A stretch of 64,000 bases of DNA from Povalibacter uvarum (GCF_014202975.1 NZ_JACHHZ010000003.1:682001-746000); one strand, 5' to 3'. Shown: positions 16,835-26,454, numbered from the stretch's first letter. The notes: generated by a model from the letters alone, not told the origin. Numbers and translations are program-made.

Positions 16835-17490
16835 AGGGCGTTGTTCGTCTTCTACCGCTGGCACTCTGTTCGTGCCTTCAAGCAGCGCCGAACCCAGGGG
16901 AGATACGAATAGTCAATCTGGGTTCCCGCTCTGTTTCGGCTTTCACGCTGGTCGGCTATCCGTTTCGGGACGTCGGCCTCGATCGACGCCCCGGCGAGGT
17001 ACTGACTCCCGCCTTCGGTACCGATTCCACGACCCTGGAGCTGTATTGGAAACTTGATGACGGTACGGTCCACGGCCAGGAGCTGGAACTCTCAGACCAC
17101 ATTCCTCCGGATTCCGACAATGACCCGATTGTCGTCGGCATTCATGACGACGGCCTGTCTGTCACATGGGCGAAGGTCGATCCGTTGTGGATCAAATACA
17201 GCCGAACCGGTAACCCAGGAATCTACCCACCTCCAACGGTGCCTTACTACCTGGGCTGCCATGGGCGATTGCTCGAACATCCTCTTGCCAAGGAAGCGTG
17301 GAGCGGCAATGCGCAGGAGTTGCTTGATCGCGATTCGTCCGCGTTGGTGGATGAACATCGCTGCTCGCTGGGCTGGTACATTCCGCGCTCCAACCGTACT
17401 CGGTCGGAGCCCGACGAACAAACAGCCCGCCGTCTGCGCGCCGAATGGCAGGCACAGATCGAGGCGTACAAGAAGCAGCAGCGGGAGTAG
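16831..17490 (+). CDS. Putative lipoprotein, candidate immunity partner of the RHS phospholipase
   Basis: GTG 16831 overlaps the RHS stop (GTGA) with GAGG at 16821-16824 as ribosome site, so the two genes are translationally coupled. The 219-residue product begins MKGVVRLLPLALCSCLQAA, a signal with a possible lipobox at LCSC. A beta-rich domain follows (EIRIVNLGSRSVSAFTLVGY, then YWKLDDGTVHGQELEL and GIHDDGLSVTW), recalling DUF3304-like lipoproteins that accompany Tle1-type effectors. The C-terminus is charged (RRLRAEWQAQIEAYKKQ). Immunity is inferred from position and export; no family assignment was confirmed. Confidence 0.65.
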   Translation: MKGVVRLLPLALCSCLQAAPNPGEIRIVNLGSRSVSAFTLVGYPFRDVGLDRRPGEVLTPAFGTDSTTLELYWKLDDGTVHGQELELSDHIPPDSDNDPIVVGIHDDGLSVTWAKVDPLWIKYSRTGNPGIYPPPTVPYYLGCHGRLLEHPLAKEAWSGNAQELLDRDSSALVDEHRCSLGWYIPRSNRTRSEPDEQTARRLRAEWQAQIEAYKKQQRE

Positions 17491-17502
17491 GCCGCGCGAG
17501 TC

Positions 17503-19122
17503 TTACGCAGCCTGCCAATACTCCTCAGGCTGATGAGCCGGCTGTTCGCTGGCGTCGTGGTGGTGATCGGTCGCTCCGTGGCGCATCGTCTCGCCGCGCG
17601 TGCGGAGCCTGAAGAAGCTCACCTCTGATACCAGCGACTGAGTCTGTTGCTCCATCGTCTTGCTGGCGGCGGCGCTTTCTTCCACCAGTGCGGCGTTCTC
17701 CTGCGTGGCGACGTCCATTTGCGAGACGGCGCGATTGACCTGCTCGATGCCGGTCGCCTGTTCTTCGCTGGCAGCGGAGATCTCGGCGACGATGTCGGTG
17801 ACCTTGCGGACGCTCTCCATGATCTCGGCGATCGTCTTGCCGGAGAGATCGACGAGGTCGCTGCCGGCTTTCACCTTGTCGACGGATTCGCCAATCAGGG
17901 TCTTGATCTCGCGGGCAGCGGTTGCGCTGCGCTGTGCAAGGTTGCGGACTTCGGATGCGACGACGGCGAAGCCGCGGCCCTGTTCGCCCGCGCGAGCTGC
18001 TTCGACGGCTGCGTTGAGCGCGAGAAGGTTGGTCTGGAACGCGATCGAATCGATCACGCCGATGATCTCGCCGATCTTGCGGCTCGAGTTGCTGATCTCC
18101 GCCATCGCGGCGACCGCTTGCTGAACCACCGTGCCGCCCCTGTCCGCCTGGTTGCGTGCGCTTGCAGCGAGTTGATTCGCTGCGCGTGCATTGTCGGCAT
18201 TCTGTTTCACAGTGGCCGACATCTCTTCCATGCTCGCTGCCGTCTGCTGGAGGGCAGCAGCTTGTTCCTGGGTGCGCTGACTGAGGTCGTCGTTGCCGCC
18301 GGAGAGCTGACGTGCCGCGGCGCCGACGGTGTCCGCGTTGTAGCGGACCGTGCCCACGACCTGGACGAACTTCTGGTCGACCTTGTGCAGCGTGGTCAGG
18401 AGCTGGCCCAGCTCATCGCCGTTGTGGCGGGGCATGTCGAATCCGAGTTCGCCGTCGGCCATGCGATCGAGTGACTTCATGACAGTGTCGATGCCGGTCG
18501 TGACCCGGCGCATCACGAGCAGCGATGTGATGAGAGCCACCACTGCGGCAACCGCGAGCAGAATGCCGCCTGCGACATGGGCGCTGGAAATCGTCGCGTT
18601 CGCATCCTGTTCCGCGTCCGCCGCGTTCTTCTCGATGCCATCGCTCACCGTGGAGAGCTGGTCTTCGAGCTCGGAGAAGGTCGAGAGGAACGAGGGCAGC
18701 ATGGCGCTGGCGGCCTGTTTGTCCGTGGCCGCAGTCTCGACGATCTTTTCGGCACTCGAAATATATGTGTTCAGCGCGGGGCCGACAGCGCTGAGCGCAT
18801 CGTGCGCCTCGCCCGTTGCCAGCTCGTTGTTCGCCGCGATCATTTCGCGGAAGTGCTGGCTGTGCTCCTGAAGCTGTGTCTTCGCTTCGCGCTTTTCGTC
18901 ATCGGATTGAGCCAGCAGGGACGCGAGCACGTCCGCGCGAAGCGCATCGTGCATCATGTCGCCTTCCATGTGATTACGCAGAACGGTGCCCGTGACGACG
19001 ACGTTCTGAAGGCCGCTGCCGGCCGCGGACATGCCGCGCCATCCGGTGCCGCCCAGCACCAGCATCAACGCGAGCATGATGGCGACCAGCGCCACGAGCC
19101 GGGTTCGAATGGTCAAACGCAT
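17503..19122 (-). CDS. Methyl-accepting chemotaxis protein
   Basis: Starting at ATG 19122 (GGAG 9 nt upstream) it has 539 residues. TM1 lies at about residues 8-28 ([17 protein letters not shown]), followed by a roughly 150-residue four-helix-bundle periplasmic domain, TM2 ([19 protein letters not shown]), a HAMP segment ([20 protein letters not shown]) and the cytoplasmic signalling coiled coil. The conserved hairpin tip is intact: [20 protein letters not shown] then [19 protein letters not shown]. It should transmit a periplasmic ligand signal to CheA/CheW; no che genes are nearby and the ligand is unknown. The C-terminal EEYWQAA does not clearly match the CheR-tether pentapeptide. Confidence 0.94.
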   Translation of the reverse strand: MRLTIRTRLVALVAIMLALMLVLGGTGWRGMSAAGSGLQNVVVTGTVLRNHMEGDMMHDALRADVLASLLAQSDDEKREAKTQLQEHSQHFREMIAANNELATGEAHDALSAVGPALNTYISSAEKIVETAATDKQAASAMLPSFLSTFSELEDQLSTVSDGIEKNAADAEQDANATISSAHVAGGILLAVAAVVALITSLLVMRRVTTGIDTVMKSLDRMADGELGFDMPRHNGDELGQLLTTLHKVDQKFVQVVGTVRYNADTVGAAARQLSGGNDDLSQRTQEQAAALQQTAASMEEMSATVKQNADNARAANQLAASARNQADRGGTVVQQAVAAMAEISNSSRKIGEIIGVIDSIAFQTNLLALNAAVEAARAGEQGRGFAVVASEVRNLAQRSATAAREIKTLIGESVDKVKAGSDLVDLSGKTIAEIMESVRKVTDIVAEISAASEEQATGIEQVNRAVSQMDVATQENAALVEESAAASKTMEQQTQSLVSEVSFFRLRTRGETMRHGATDHHHDASEQPAHQPEEYWQAA

Positions 19123-19311
19123 GAAGCGAAACTCCGAGAAACCCCCTGTATGAATGCTCCTATCGGCCACGCTGGGCCAAAGTGGCGGCAGGAGCCTCGA
19201 AATCAGGGAAAGGATTAGCCTGGGAGATGGGCTGACCGTTGATCAAGCAATCGTCGGCACGGTTCATCGCATCGCACCAGCGCCGAACTTTGAACTGGTT
19301 CCGGGCCGGCC

Positions 19312-21201
19312 TCAGCCGGATATGGCGTCGCCCCGGACCGCGGCGATGAAAAGCTCGCCGTACTTCTCGAGTTTCCGCTGGCCAACCCCGGCGATCGTCG
19401 CGAATTCGTCGAGTGTCGTCGGCTTGCGCGCCGCAATCTCCCGCAGCGTGGCGTCGTGAAAGATGACGTACGGCGGCAAGCCGTTCTCGTCGGCGAGCCG
19501 CTTGCGCAGCGAACGCAGCGTCTCGAACAGCGCGACGTCCGCAGTCAGCTCCTCGCCCGGAGAGGGTTCGCGCTTTCCTTTCTTCTTTCTGGGTCTCTGG
19601 AGGGCCTCCGCGATCATGATTTTGCGCTCGCCCCGAAGCACCTGCCAGCTCTGTGCGTTGAGGATCGCGACGGGATAGCCGTCCTGCGTTTCATCGACGA
19701 GTCCTTGCTGCACGAGGGCCCGCGCGAGGTGCCGCCATTCGTCGACGCTGTGTTCCTTGCCGATGCCGAAGACGCTCAGCGATTCGTGGCCGCGGTCGAT
19801 CAGCTTCTGCGACTGCCCGCCGCGAAGGATCTCGATGAGGTAGGCCGCGCCGAATCGTTCGCGACGCTGGGCGAGCCGCGCGACGCACGACAGGTATTGC
19901 TGGGCCGGCACCGTCCAGTCCTTCAGTTCGCGTGGCTGCAGACAGTTGTCGCAAGCGTTGCACGGCGGATCGAAACTCTCGCCGAAGTAACGCAACTGGA
20001 TCGCCCGGCGACATTCCGTCGACTCGGCGTAGTTGAGCACCTGGCGCAATTGATGGCGCGCGATGCGCTGTTCGGCCTCCAGCGGTTCGCCGCTGACAGG
20101 ATCGATCTTCTGCTCGATCAGGAACTCCGCCGTGCGAATGTCGCCGGCTCCAAAGAACAGAATGCACTGCGCTGGATCGCCGTCGCGGCCGGCGCGACCG
20201 GATTCCTGGTAGTAGCTCTCGAGTGTGCGCGGCAGGTCGTAATGCACGACCCAGCGGACGTCGGGCTTGTTGATGCCCATGCCGAACGCGATCGTCGCGA
20301 CCACGACCTGCGCATCGTCGCGAATGAAGGCCTCCTGGTTGCGGCGACGCTCATCCGCTTCGAGCCCGGCGTGATAGGGCAGCGCCCGAACGCCATCCTC
20401 CTGCAACTTGGCGGAGAGCTCGTCCACTCGCTTGCGCGAGAGGCAATAGACGATGCCGGCCGCGTCCGACGTCCTCGAGAGCGCCAGCAACTCATCGTAC
20501 GTGTGGCGTTGCTTCTCGCGTACGGCGTACTGCAGATTGGGTCGATTGAAACTTGCCAGGTGAGTCGCGGGTTTCCGCAGCGCCAATTGCACGAGGATGT
20601 CTTCCCGCACACGGGGCGTCGCCGTCGCGGTGAAGGCATGCCACGGGGTATCGGGGCAGCGCGAGCGTACTTGTGCCAGCTGTCGGTATTCGGGACGGAA
20701 GTCGTGACCCCATTCCGACACGCAGTGTGCCTCGTCGATGACGATTGCGGATATGCCTGGCGACGCCGCGATCCTCGGCAGCGTCACGTTGAGGAACTCG
20801 GATTGCAGCAGACGTTCGGGCGCCAGATAGAGCAACTTGAAGTCACCGCGCAGGAGTCCGGCGAATCGTGCGGCGGCTTCACCCGAAGCCAGGCTCGAAT
20901 TGATGAAAGTCGCGGCGATGCCATTGTCGATGAGCTGGCGTACCTGGTCCTGCATCAACGCGATCAGCGGCGAGACGACCAGCGTCACTCCCGGCTTGAG
21001 AATCGCGGGCAGCTGGAAGCACAGCGACTTGCCGCCGCCGGTTGGCATGATGGCGAGAAGATCGCGTCCCGCGAGCGCGTCGCGAACGATCGCTTCCTGG
21101 CCTGGGCGGAACGACTCGAACCCGAAAGCGCGCTTCAGGCTCTCGGCGAGCGTGTCCGCCGGCTGGGGCGAGAAAAGGGAGGGCGTCATCGTGGAGGGCA
21201 T
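19312..21201 (-). CDS. recQ: ATP-dependent DNA helicase RecQ
   Basis: The product has about 629 residues from ATG 21201 (ATG 21189 is also possible). The SF2 helicase motifs are in order: SFRPGQEAIVRDAL (motif 0), PTGGGKSLCFQLP (Walker A), VIDEAHCVSEWGHDFRPEY (DEAH and the RecQ aromatic loop), FTATATPRV, and the second RecA domain with FGMGINKPDVRWVVHYDLP and YYQESGRAGRDG. A zinc-binding region follows (CRRAIQL...CNACDNC), then a winged-helix RQC and a C-terminal HRDC domain (YVIFHDATLREIA, TIAGVGQRKLEKYG). It unwinds recombination and fork intermediates. It is divergent from the MFS gene. Confidence 0.97.
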   Translation of the reverse strand: MPSTMTPSLFSPQPADTLAESLKRAFGFESFRPGQEAIVRDALAGRDLLAIMPTGGGKSLCFQLPAILKPGVTLVVSPLIALMQDQVRQLIDNGIAATFINSSLASGEAAARFAGLLRGDFKLLYLAPERLLQSEFLNVTLPRIAASPGISAIVIDEAHCVSEWGHDFRPEYRQLAQVRSRCPDTPWHAFTATATPRVREDILVQLALRKPATHLASFNRPNLQYAVREKQRHTYDELLALSRTSDAAGIVYCLSRKRVDELSAKLQEDGVRALPYHAGLEADERRRNQEAFIRDDAQVVVATIAFGMGINKPDVRWVVHYDLPRTLESYYQESGRAGRDGDPAQCILFFGAGDIRTAEFLIEQKIDPVSGEPLEAEQRIARHQLRQVLNYAESTECRRAIQLRYFGESFDPPCNACDNCLQPRELKDWTVPAQQYLSCVARLAQRRERFGAAYLIEILRGGQSQKLIDRGHESLSVFGIGKEHSVDEWRHLARALVQQGLVDETQDGYPVAILNAQSWQVLRGERKIMIAEALQRPRKKKGKREPSPGEELTADVALFETLRSLRKRLADENGLPPYVIFHDATLREIAARKPTTLDEFATIAGVGQRKLEKYGELFIAAVRGDAISG

Positions 21202-21346
21202 GTCGAGCGCGCATGATCGCATTTCAGATCCGCGAATCGGCAATTCTTTTCCGATTGATTCGTCCGGAAATGCCGCTCACGTGTCCATCGTGCTAGGTTC
21301 GCGGGCGCTCGAACCGGCGCAGCTGAATCGCAGCGGGTGACCAGGA

Positions 21347-22687
21347 ATGACTGATTCGCAAAAGAACGCGCGCTTCGCGCTCGCCGTGCTCTTCGGCGTG
21401 AACATGATGAATTTCTTCGATCGGCAGGTCGCGGGCGCGCTGGCCGAGCCGATCCGGCTGGAGTTCGGTCTCAGCGATACGCAACTCGGTGTGGTGAACA
21501 CGGTCTTCGTGCTCGTCTATGCGTTCGCCGGCGTGCCGCTCGGACGGCTCACCGACAGCTGGCTGCGCACGCGGCTGATCGCCATCGGCGTGACGGTATG
21601 GAGCGTTTTCACGGCTGCATCCGGTTTGGCGAAGACCTACACAGCGTTCCTCATCACCCGTATTGGTGTCGGCGTCGGCGAAGCGAGTTGCGCGCCGGCG
21701 AGCCAATCGCTCATCGGCGATCTTTATCCACCGCATCGTCGCGCCCGGGCGATGGGGTTGTTCATGCTTGGATTGCCGCTCGGGCTGTTCGGCGCGTACA
21801 TGCTCAGCGGAATCATCGGTGAGCGTTGGGGCTGGCGTGCGGCCTTTCTGGTTGCTTGCGTGCCCGGACTGATCCTGGCTGGACTCGTATTGCTGATTCG
21901 CGAGCCGGCGCGTGGCGCATCGGAGTCGCGTACGGCGGTTCAGCCGCAATCGGGCCAGTCGCAATCGGACCAGTCGCCGTATCTTTCGCTGATGAAGATC
22001 CCGACCCTCTGGTGGATCGTGTTGTCGGGGATGCTGTTCAACTTCAACTCGTATGCGGTGAACATTTTCCAGTCACCGTTCCTGCAGCGCTTTCACGAAG
22101 TCGGCCTGCGCGAGGCGAGCAACATTTCCGCGGTCTCCCTGGGACTCGCCGGTGTGTTTGGTCTGATGTTCGGCGGCTGGATGGGCGATCGCATGCACGC
22201 GAAGCGCGAGAATGGCCGGCTGACGCTGGCTGCAATCTGCCTGCTGCTCGCGGCACCGTGCGTGTTCATGGCCCTGCAGCAGCCGAAGGGCAGCGTCGGT
22301 GCCTTTGCGTTGCTGATGGGCATGTCGACCGCACTGACGTTCGCTTACTACTCGACTGTCTACAGCGCCATTCAGGATGTCGTCGGACCGCACCTGAGAG
22401 GTACCGCGGTGTCGCTGTACTTCTTCGCGATGTACGTGCTGGGCGGAGCGTTCGGCTCGATGGCGATGGGCGCATTGAGTGACTTCTTCGCGCACGAGCA
22501 GATGATTGCGGCGGGCGCGACGGAGATGGCGCCGGCGTTCAAGGCAGCCGGCCTTCACTCCGCGATGCACGTGATGCCTGTGCTCATGCTGCTGTGTTCG
22601 GGGTCGCTGTTCGGAGCAGCCCGCACGGTCGAAAGCGATATTCGCAAGCAGAGAGAGCAGGGCGCGGTAGCGACAGCGTCAGTCTGA
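21347..22687 (+). CDS. MFS transporter (spinster-like)
   Basis: The 446-residue protein has twelve predicted hydrophobic segments and the MFS motif A between helices 2 and 3 (PLGRLTDSWLRTR). The N-terminus contains NMMNFFDRQVAGALAEPIR, typical of spinster-like sub-family members with a charged helix 1, and helix 5 has LPLGLFGAYMLSG. A central loop (PARGASESRTAVQPQSGQSQ) separates the two six-helix halves. It likely exchanges a small organic anion or lipid-like substrate across the inner membrane; the substrate is not predictable. It starts 145 bp from divergent recQ. Confidence 0.9.
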   Translation: MTDSQKNARFALAVLFGVNMMNFFDRQVAGALAEPIRLEFGLSDTQLGVVNTVFVLVYAFAGVPLGRLTDSWLRTRLIAIGVTVWSVFTAASGLAKTYTAFLITRIGVGVGEASCAPASQSLIGDLYPPHRRARAMGLFMLGLPLGLFGAYMLSGIIGERWGWRAAFLVACVPGLILAGLVLLIREPARGASESRTAVQPQSGQSQSDQSPYLSLMKIPTLWWIVLSGMLFNFNSYAVNIFQSPFLQRFHEVGLREASNISAVSLGLAGVFGLMFGGWMGDRMHAKRENGRLTLAAICLLLAAPCVFMALQQPKGSVGAFALLMGMSTALTFAYYSTVYSAIQDVVGPHLRGTAVSLYFFAMYVLGGAFGSMAMGALSDFFAHEQMIAAGATEMAPAFKAAGLHSAMHVMPVLMLLCSGSLFGAARTVESDIRKQREQGAVATASV

Positions 22688-22743
22688 ATTTCGCTCGCGT
22701 GAGTCTGGGGCGCGACGCTGATCGTCGCGCTGATCGCGTCGGG

Positions 22744-23022
22744 TCAGCGAGTCCCGGTGAGGCTTTCCATCATGAGCCCGGTACCGCCCTTGGAGACGTG
22801 CGCCACGATGGCGGTCCGGCGATGGATCTTGGTCACGACGCCGAGGTTGATGGCGAAGGCGAGGTGCACGGTCGCGCCTTTCTTCAGACCGAGATTCTCG
22901 GTCTCGATGAAGACGCCGTTGGCGCTGAGGTTGCGTGCGCGGCAGAGTTTGCCGGGACGGCCGGGAATCGAAACATAGACCGCGGTGCGGGCCCGGTGAC
23001 GAGTGTGGAGGCGTCGCTCCAT
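22744..23022 (-). CDS. PilZ domain protein
   Basis: The 92-residue single-domain protein has the two c-di-GMP-binding PilZ elements: an N-terminal Arg cluster (RRLHTRHRARTAVYV, RxxxR) and NLSANGVFIET, matching (D/N)xSxxG. The C-terminal strands (VHLAFAINLGVV, GTGLMMESL) complete the barrel. It is a plausible cytoplasmic c-di-GMP receptor, consistent with the HDOD-GGDEF protein encoded about 1.2 kb away. Confidence 0.88.
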   Translation of the reverse strand: MERRLHTRHRARTAVYVSIPGRPGKLCRARNLSANGVFIETENLGLKKGATVHLAFAINLGVVTKIHRRTAIVAHVSKGGTGLMMESLTGTR

Positions 23023-23368
23023 GGTCAGTTCCCCGTCTCGATCTTGTTGTTGTCCACGCGGAAATTGGCGCTGCGCATAGTCGACGTATTTCTGGAGAAC
23101 ACCAGCCTCACGTCCTCATTATGCCGTGACGTATTGCACATGCGAAGCAGGATGTGAGGGTGTTATGTCTTGACCATCCACGCTGAGCATCATAGCCGCG
23201 GGGAAAGTGTCGGAATACCGAACAAGGGTACTAGTCTTCGGTCGCGAACTGTCCCGCAGATTCACGCTGCAGTGCACGCAGCAACAGCAGAATTCATTCA
23301 CACTGCGGTTCGTTCCGGATACCGGGCAGTTTTTCGAAGCACTGCGAATCGAGCGAGAGCGAGGGGCG
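23023..23368. other. Divergent PilZ/murI intergenic region
   Basis: In these 346 bp an open frame continues upstream of murI to 23207, but its codons are poor and the product lies outside the racemase fold. Single promoter half-sites (TTGACC at 23170-23175, TACTAG near 23230) are present without a well-spaced partner. I see no RNA gene. Confidence 0.4.
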
Positions 23369-24268
23369 ATGAGTGAACGGCCGGATGGCTTCAGGGATTC
23401 CCCGGGTTCGTCGAGTTTGGGCGCGTCGAGTTTCTCCTCGCCGATCACGCGTCAGGACCTTCCCATCGGCGTCTTCGATTCCGGCGTGGGTGGGCTGACT
23501 GTTCTGCGGGCGCTTCGCGGCCACTTGCCCGATGAACGCTTCATCTATCTGGGCGATACCGCGCGGTTGCCGTACGGGACGAAGAGCCGCGATTCGGTTC
23601 TGCGCTATTCGACGCAAGCGGCCGAGTTCCTCATTCGACGTGGGATCAAGTACCTGGTGATTGCCTGCAATACCGCTTCGTCGGTTTCGGTGGAAGCACT
23701 TCGCGAGCGATTCGCACCGGTACCAGTCATCGGCGTCATCGAGCCCGGCGCCACCGCGGGGTGTGCTGCGTCGAAGTCCGGGGAGATCGGCGTGATCGCC
23801 ACGGAAGGCACGGTGCTGGGGGGTGCCTATCAACGTGCGATAGCGGCGATCCGCCCCGATGCAGTGGTCGTCGCGCAACCGTGCTCGCTATTCGTTTCGC
23901 TCGCCGAGGAAGGGTGGACCGAAGGGCCGATCGCGGAAGCCATTGCGCATCGATACCTCGATGAGGTCTTTGCGTCGCATCCCGCGATCGACACGCTGTT
24001 GCTGGGGTGTACGCACTTTCCGTTGCTGATCGACGCGCTGAAGGCTGTCGTTCGGCCTTCGGTGGCCATCGTGGATTCCGCCGAGACCACCGCCGTTGCC
24101 CTGGCGAAGGATCTGGTTGCGAGAGATCTCGCGGCACAACGACGCCGTGCACCAGCAATCTCGTTGATGGCGACGGATGGCCCGCAGCGATTCGCGCGGG
24201 TAGGCAGTCGATTCCTGGGGGAGGAGTTCGAATCGCAACAGGTCGAGCTCGTCGACCTGATGGGTTAG
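23369..24268 (+). CDS. murI: Glutamate racemase
   Basis: The start at ATG 23369 is preceded by GAGGGG; earlier in-frame starts add only non-homologous sequence. The 299-residue product has about 28 extra N-terminal residues before the racemase fold begins at LPIGVFDSGVGGLTVL. Catalytic pair: Cys100 in IACNTAS and Cys214 in GCTHFPLL, with the substrate loop LGDTARLPYGTKS. It interconverts L- and D-glutamate to supply D-Glu for peptidoglycan. It ends 8 bp from the convergent GGDEF gene. Confidence 0.95.
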   Translation: MSERPDGFRDSPGSSSLGASSFSSPITRQDLPIGVFDSGVGGLTVLRALRGHLPDERFIYLGDTARLPYGTKSRDSVLRYSTQAAEFLIRRGIKYLVIACNTASSVSVEALRERFAPVPVIGVIEPGATAGCAASKSGEIGVIATEGTVLGGAYQRAIAAIRPDAVVVAQPCSLFVSLAEEGWTEGPIAEAIAHRYLDEVFASHPAIDTLLLGCTHFPLLIDALKAVVRPSVAIVDSAETTAVALAKDLVARDLAAQRRRAPAISLMATDGPQRFARVGSRFLGEEFESQQVELVDLMG

Positions 24269-24276
24269 CGAAGGAA

Positions 24277-25803
24277 TCAGCGGACGGCGGACCGGCCGCT
24301 CGCCGACAAGTCCTCGAATGCCTCGAAGCGATTACGGCCGCAAAGCTTCGCGGCGTAGAGCGCGTGGTCGGCGGCTTCGAGCAATGCCAGCGTGCTCGGG
24401 AATCGCTGGCGGGTCGAGTAAGTCGCCAGTCCGATGGAGATCGTGAACTTCACGGGCCCCGAGGCCTCGACGTGCTGGATCTCCGCGATCGCGTTCAGCA
24501 TTCGCTGCGCGACCTGCCGGACGATGTCGCGATCCGCACCGGGTAACACCACCATGAATTCTTCGCCGCTGTAGCGGGCGATCAGGTCACTGCCGCGGAC
24601 GCAGGACTGCAGCTTGAGGACGCAGTTCTTGAGTGCGGTATCGCCGACCGGGGTTCCGAACTTGTCGTTCAGCGCCTTGAAGCGGTCGATATCGACATGC
24701 GCGATGCTCAGATCGCGGCCGAACACGACTGCCTGGGTGAACTCGCGATCGAGGAGGCGATCCAGCCACGCCCGGTTCAGCGCGCCCGTCAGGGGGTCGC
24801 GGCGGCTCGAGTCTTCGGCTTCCTCGGTTCGCGTCAGCAAGACGCTGGTGGTTGCCTGGAGATTGCTGACTTCCTGGAGCGCGTGAAGATTGCGCACCGC
24901 CAGGAGCTCGCGTGCTTCGGCAAGAAGGTTCTCCGTGTCCTCCGCATCCATGATGCTGGTTTCGTAGAGGGCTTCGGTCTCCGGGATCAGGCTGGTGATC
25001 CGGCTGACGACCTCTGTGAATTCCTCGTTGCCCAGGCCGACCAGGCTCGTAACCCGTTGCGCGAGTGCATGGAGCGGGGCAGATCGTTCCTTGATCAGGA
25101 TGGCTTCGGCCAGGTCGCTGCCCAGCGCCAGGCACCGCGCGATTCGTCCGTCGTCGGTATTGGCGGGGATAGTCTGCGGGGTGTGGCTGGCCCCGGCTGC
25201 CTGCCAGATCCGGTCCGGCAGGTTCCAGGATTTGAGCAACATCGATGTGTATGCGGCGTGATCCTTGCCGAGTTTGGCGACTTCGTACGTGATCCAGTCG
25301 GCGTGGTGCCCCGGCGCCGGGAGCTGGGCGTAGAAGTCCCGCGAGGCCCGGTCGATCGCCAGGACGCCGATGTCCTGCAGCAATGCTGCAAGGAAAATGT
25401 CTTCCGGATGCGGGGTCTTCGTTGCCTCGGCAAACGCCCGGGCACCGGTTGCGGCCAGCAGGGCGCGGCGCCAGAAGCGGGGGTAGTCGATTCCCGAGGG
25501 GCGAAGTGCCCGGACCGACGACACCAGCGAGAAGCTGAGCGCCAGCGTCAGGGCCGCATTCAGGCCAATGATCACGAGGGCTTGCCGAAGGTTCTGGCTC
25601 GGTCGGCGCTGTGAGTAGAAGGCCGAGTTGGCGATGCGCAGGATTTTTGCTGTCATCGCGGGATCGCGGCCGATCGCCTGCGCGACTTTCGCCATCTCGA
25701 TGTCTGGATCGCGCGCAAGGGCGATGATTTCCGTTGCCACCCGCGAAGGGCTTGGGAAATCCACCTGGGCCTTGAGCCGATTCTCGAAATCCTGAGGCGT
25801 CAT
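24277..25803 (-). CDS. HDOD-GGDEF two-domain protein, probable diguanylate cyclase
   Basis: The start at ATG 25803 (MTPQDFENRLKAQVDFPS) gives 508 residues; the open frame runs further upstream but through the tRNA promoter, so it is rejected. Residues 10-270 are an HDOD domain (FPSPSRVATEIIALARDP, IGRDPAMTAKILRIANSAFY), a degenerate HD-like signalling module. A helical linker follows, then a GGDEF domain with FKALNDKFG, the allosteric I-site RGSD and the active-site signature SGEEF, where Ser replaces the first Gly. Other SGEEF-type cyclases are active, so c-di-GMP synthesis is likely but unproven. No clear Shine-Dalgarno is seen. Confidence 0.9.
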   Translation of the reverse strand: MTPQDFENRLKAQVDFPSPSRVATEIIALARDPDIEMAKVAQAIGRDPAMTAKILRIANSAFYSQRRPSQNLRQALVIIGLNAALTLALSFSLVSSVRALRPSGIDYPRFWRRALLAATGARAFAEATKTPHPEDIFLAALLQDIGVLAIDRASRDFYAQLPAPGHHADWITYEVAKLGKDHAAYTSMLLKSWNLPDRIWQAAGASHTPQTIPANTDDGRIARCLALGSDLAEAILIKERSAPLHALAQRVTSLVGLGNEEFTEVVSRITSLIPETEALYETSIMDAEDTENLLAEARELLAVRNLHALQEVSNLQATTSVLLTRTEEAEDSSRRDPLTGALNRAWLDRLLDREFTQAVVFGRDLSIAHVDIDRFKALNDKFGTPVGDTALKNCVLKLQSCVRGSDLIARYSGEEFMVVLPGADRDIVRQVAQRMLNAIAEIQHVEASGPVKFTISIGLATYSTRQRFPSTLALLEAADHALYAAKLCGRNRFEAFEDLSASGRSAVR

Positions 25804-25964
25804 GTCTGCGGGGGATTGAGTGGCGTGAATAATTGCGCGGCTTTGCCGCTGTATCGGCGCGAAGCCGGGTCTCTTGAGCGGAAAGAGGAAGGCCCCAACC
25901 GGGAAGGGATGCGGGAAAGCCGTAGGAGGGCGCTGCAATCCCGTGAGTGCGGTGCAACTTGGAG

Positions 25965-25993
25965 TTGACACTCCTGACCCCGCCAAAGAGAAT
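25965..25993 (+). promoter_or_regulatory. Sigma70 promoter of the tRNA-tuf transcript
   Basis: TTGACA (25965-25970), a 17-nt spacer and GAGAAT (25988-25993) as -10, followed by a GC-rich discriminator (ACCGGGC). The first tRNA begins 25 nt after the -10. The GC-rich discriminator is typical of stringently controlled stable-RNA promoters. The TTGACACTCC core is repeated at the rpsL promoter (40315). Confidence 0.75.
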
Positions 25994-26017
25994 ACCGGGC
26001 TCTTTATGTCCGTCTGC

Positions 26018-26103
26018 GGAGGGGTACCCAAGCGGCCAACGGGGGCAGACTGTAAATCTGCTGGCTTATGCCTTCGTAGGTTCGAATCCTACCCCCTCCA
26101 CCA
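26018..26103 (+). tRNA. tRNA-Tyr (GTA)
   Basis: This is an 86-nt class II tRNA. Acceptor GGAGGGG pairs with CCCCTCC, discriminator A and encoded CCA (26101-26103). Anticodon loop CTGTAAA has GTA at 26052-26054; a long variable arm (CTGGCTTATGCCTTCG region) and TTCGAAT T-loop are present. First gene of the tRNA-tuf operon. Confidence 0.95.
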
Positions 26104-26107
26104 ATGT

Positions 26108-26181
<74 letters not shown>

Positions 26182-26294
26182 TTGAACTTACTGCCCGCGG
26201 GACTGCGCCGACTGTGATCGGCGCCCCCTTTCCGAAGAGTCGGCAAGGGGTGGACATCTGAGAGTTTGAGACAGGTATCGGTTTTGAAGGGTGT

Positions 26295-26370
<76 letters not shown>

Positions 26371-26388
26371 GTACTGGAGCGGTGGTCA

Positions 26389-26454
26389 GATGATCGAGTG
26401 ATGAAGTGATCGAGCAAGCGGCTGCTTGCTTCATCACCTGATCACTTGATCATC
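26389..26454 (+). repeat. Iterated-unit hairpin between tRNA-Thr and tuf (GTGATCGA-like units)
   Basis: A 31-nt arm (26389-26419) made of degenerate GTGATCGA/GTGATGAA units pairs, with a few mismatches, to a 31-nt arm at 26424-26454 across the loop GGCT. It lies between the mature end of tRNA-Thr and the tuf ribosome site, so it may protect or mark the tRNA processing boundary. It resembles the hairpin at 35881-35935 in unit sequence. Confidence 0.75.

Noticed and set aside
17503-19122. Chemoreceptor gene as part of the RHS toxin locus
   Set aside because: It is on the opposite strand, convergent, with a standard chemoreceptor architecture and no sign of a link beyond adjacency.
19456-21216. 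586-codon open frame opposite recQ
   Set aside because: recQ on the minus strand has all helicase motifs; the plus frame is its shadow.
24587-25957. 456-codon minus-strand frame overlapping the GGDEF gene
   Set aside because: Different frame of the same strand, Pro/Arg/Gly-rich, no domains; the HDOD-GGDEF frame is clearly real.
25804-26031. 76-codon N-terminal extension of the HDOD-GGDEF protein
   Set aside because: It would run through the tRNA promoter and into tRNA-Tyr; the HDOD fold begins right after the internal Met at 25803.
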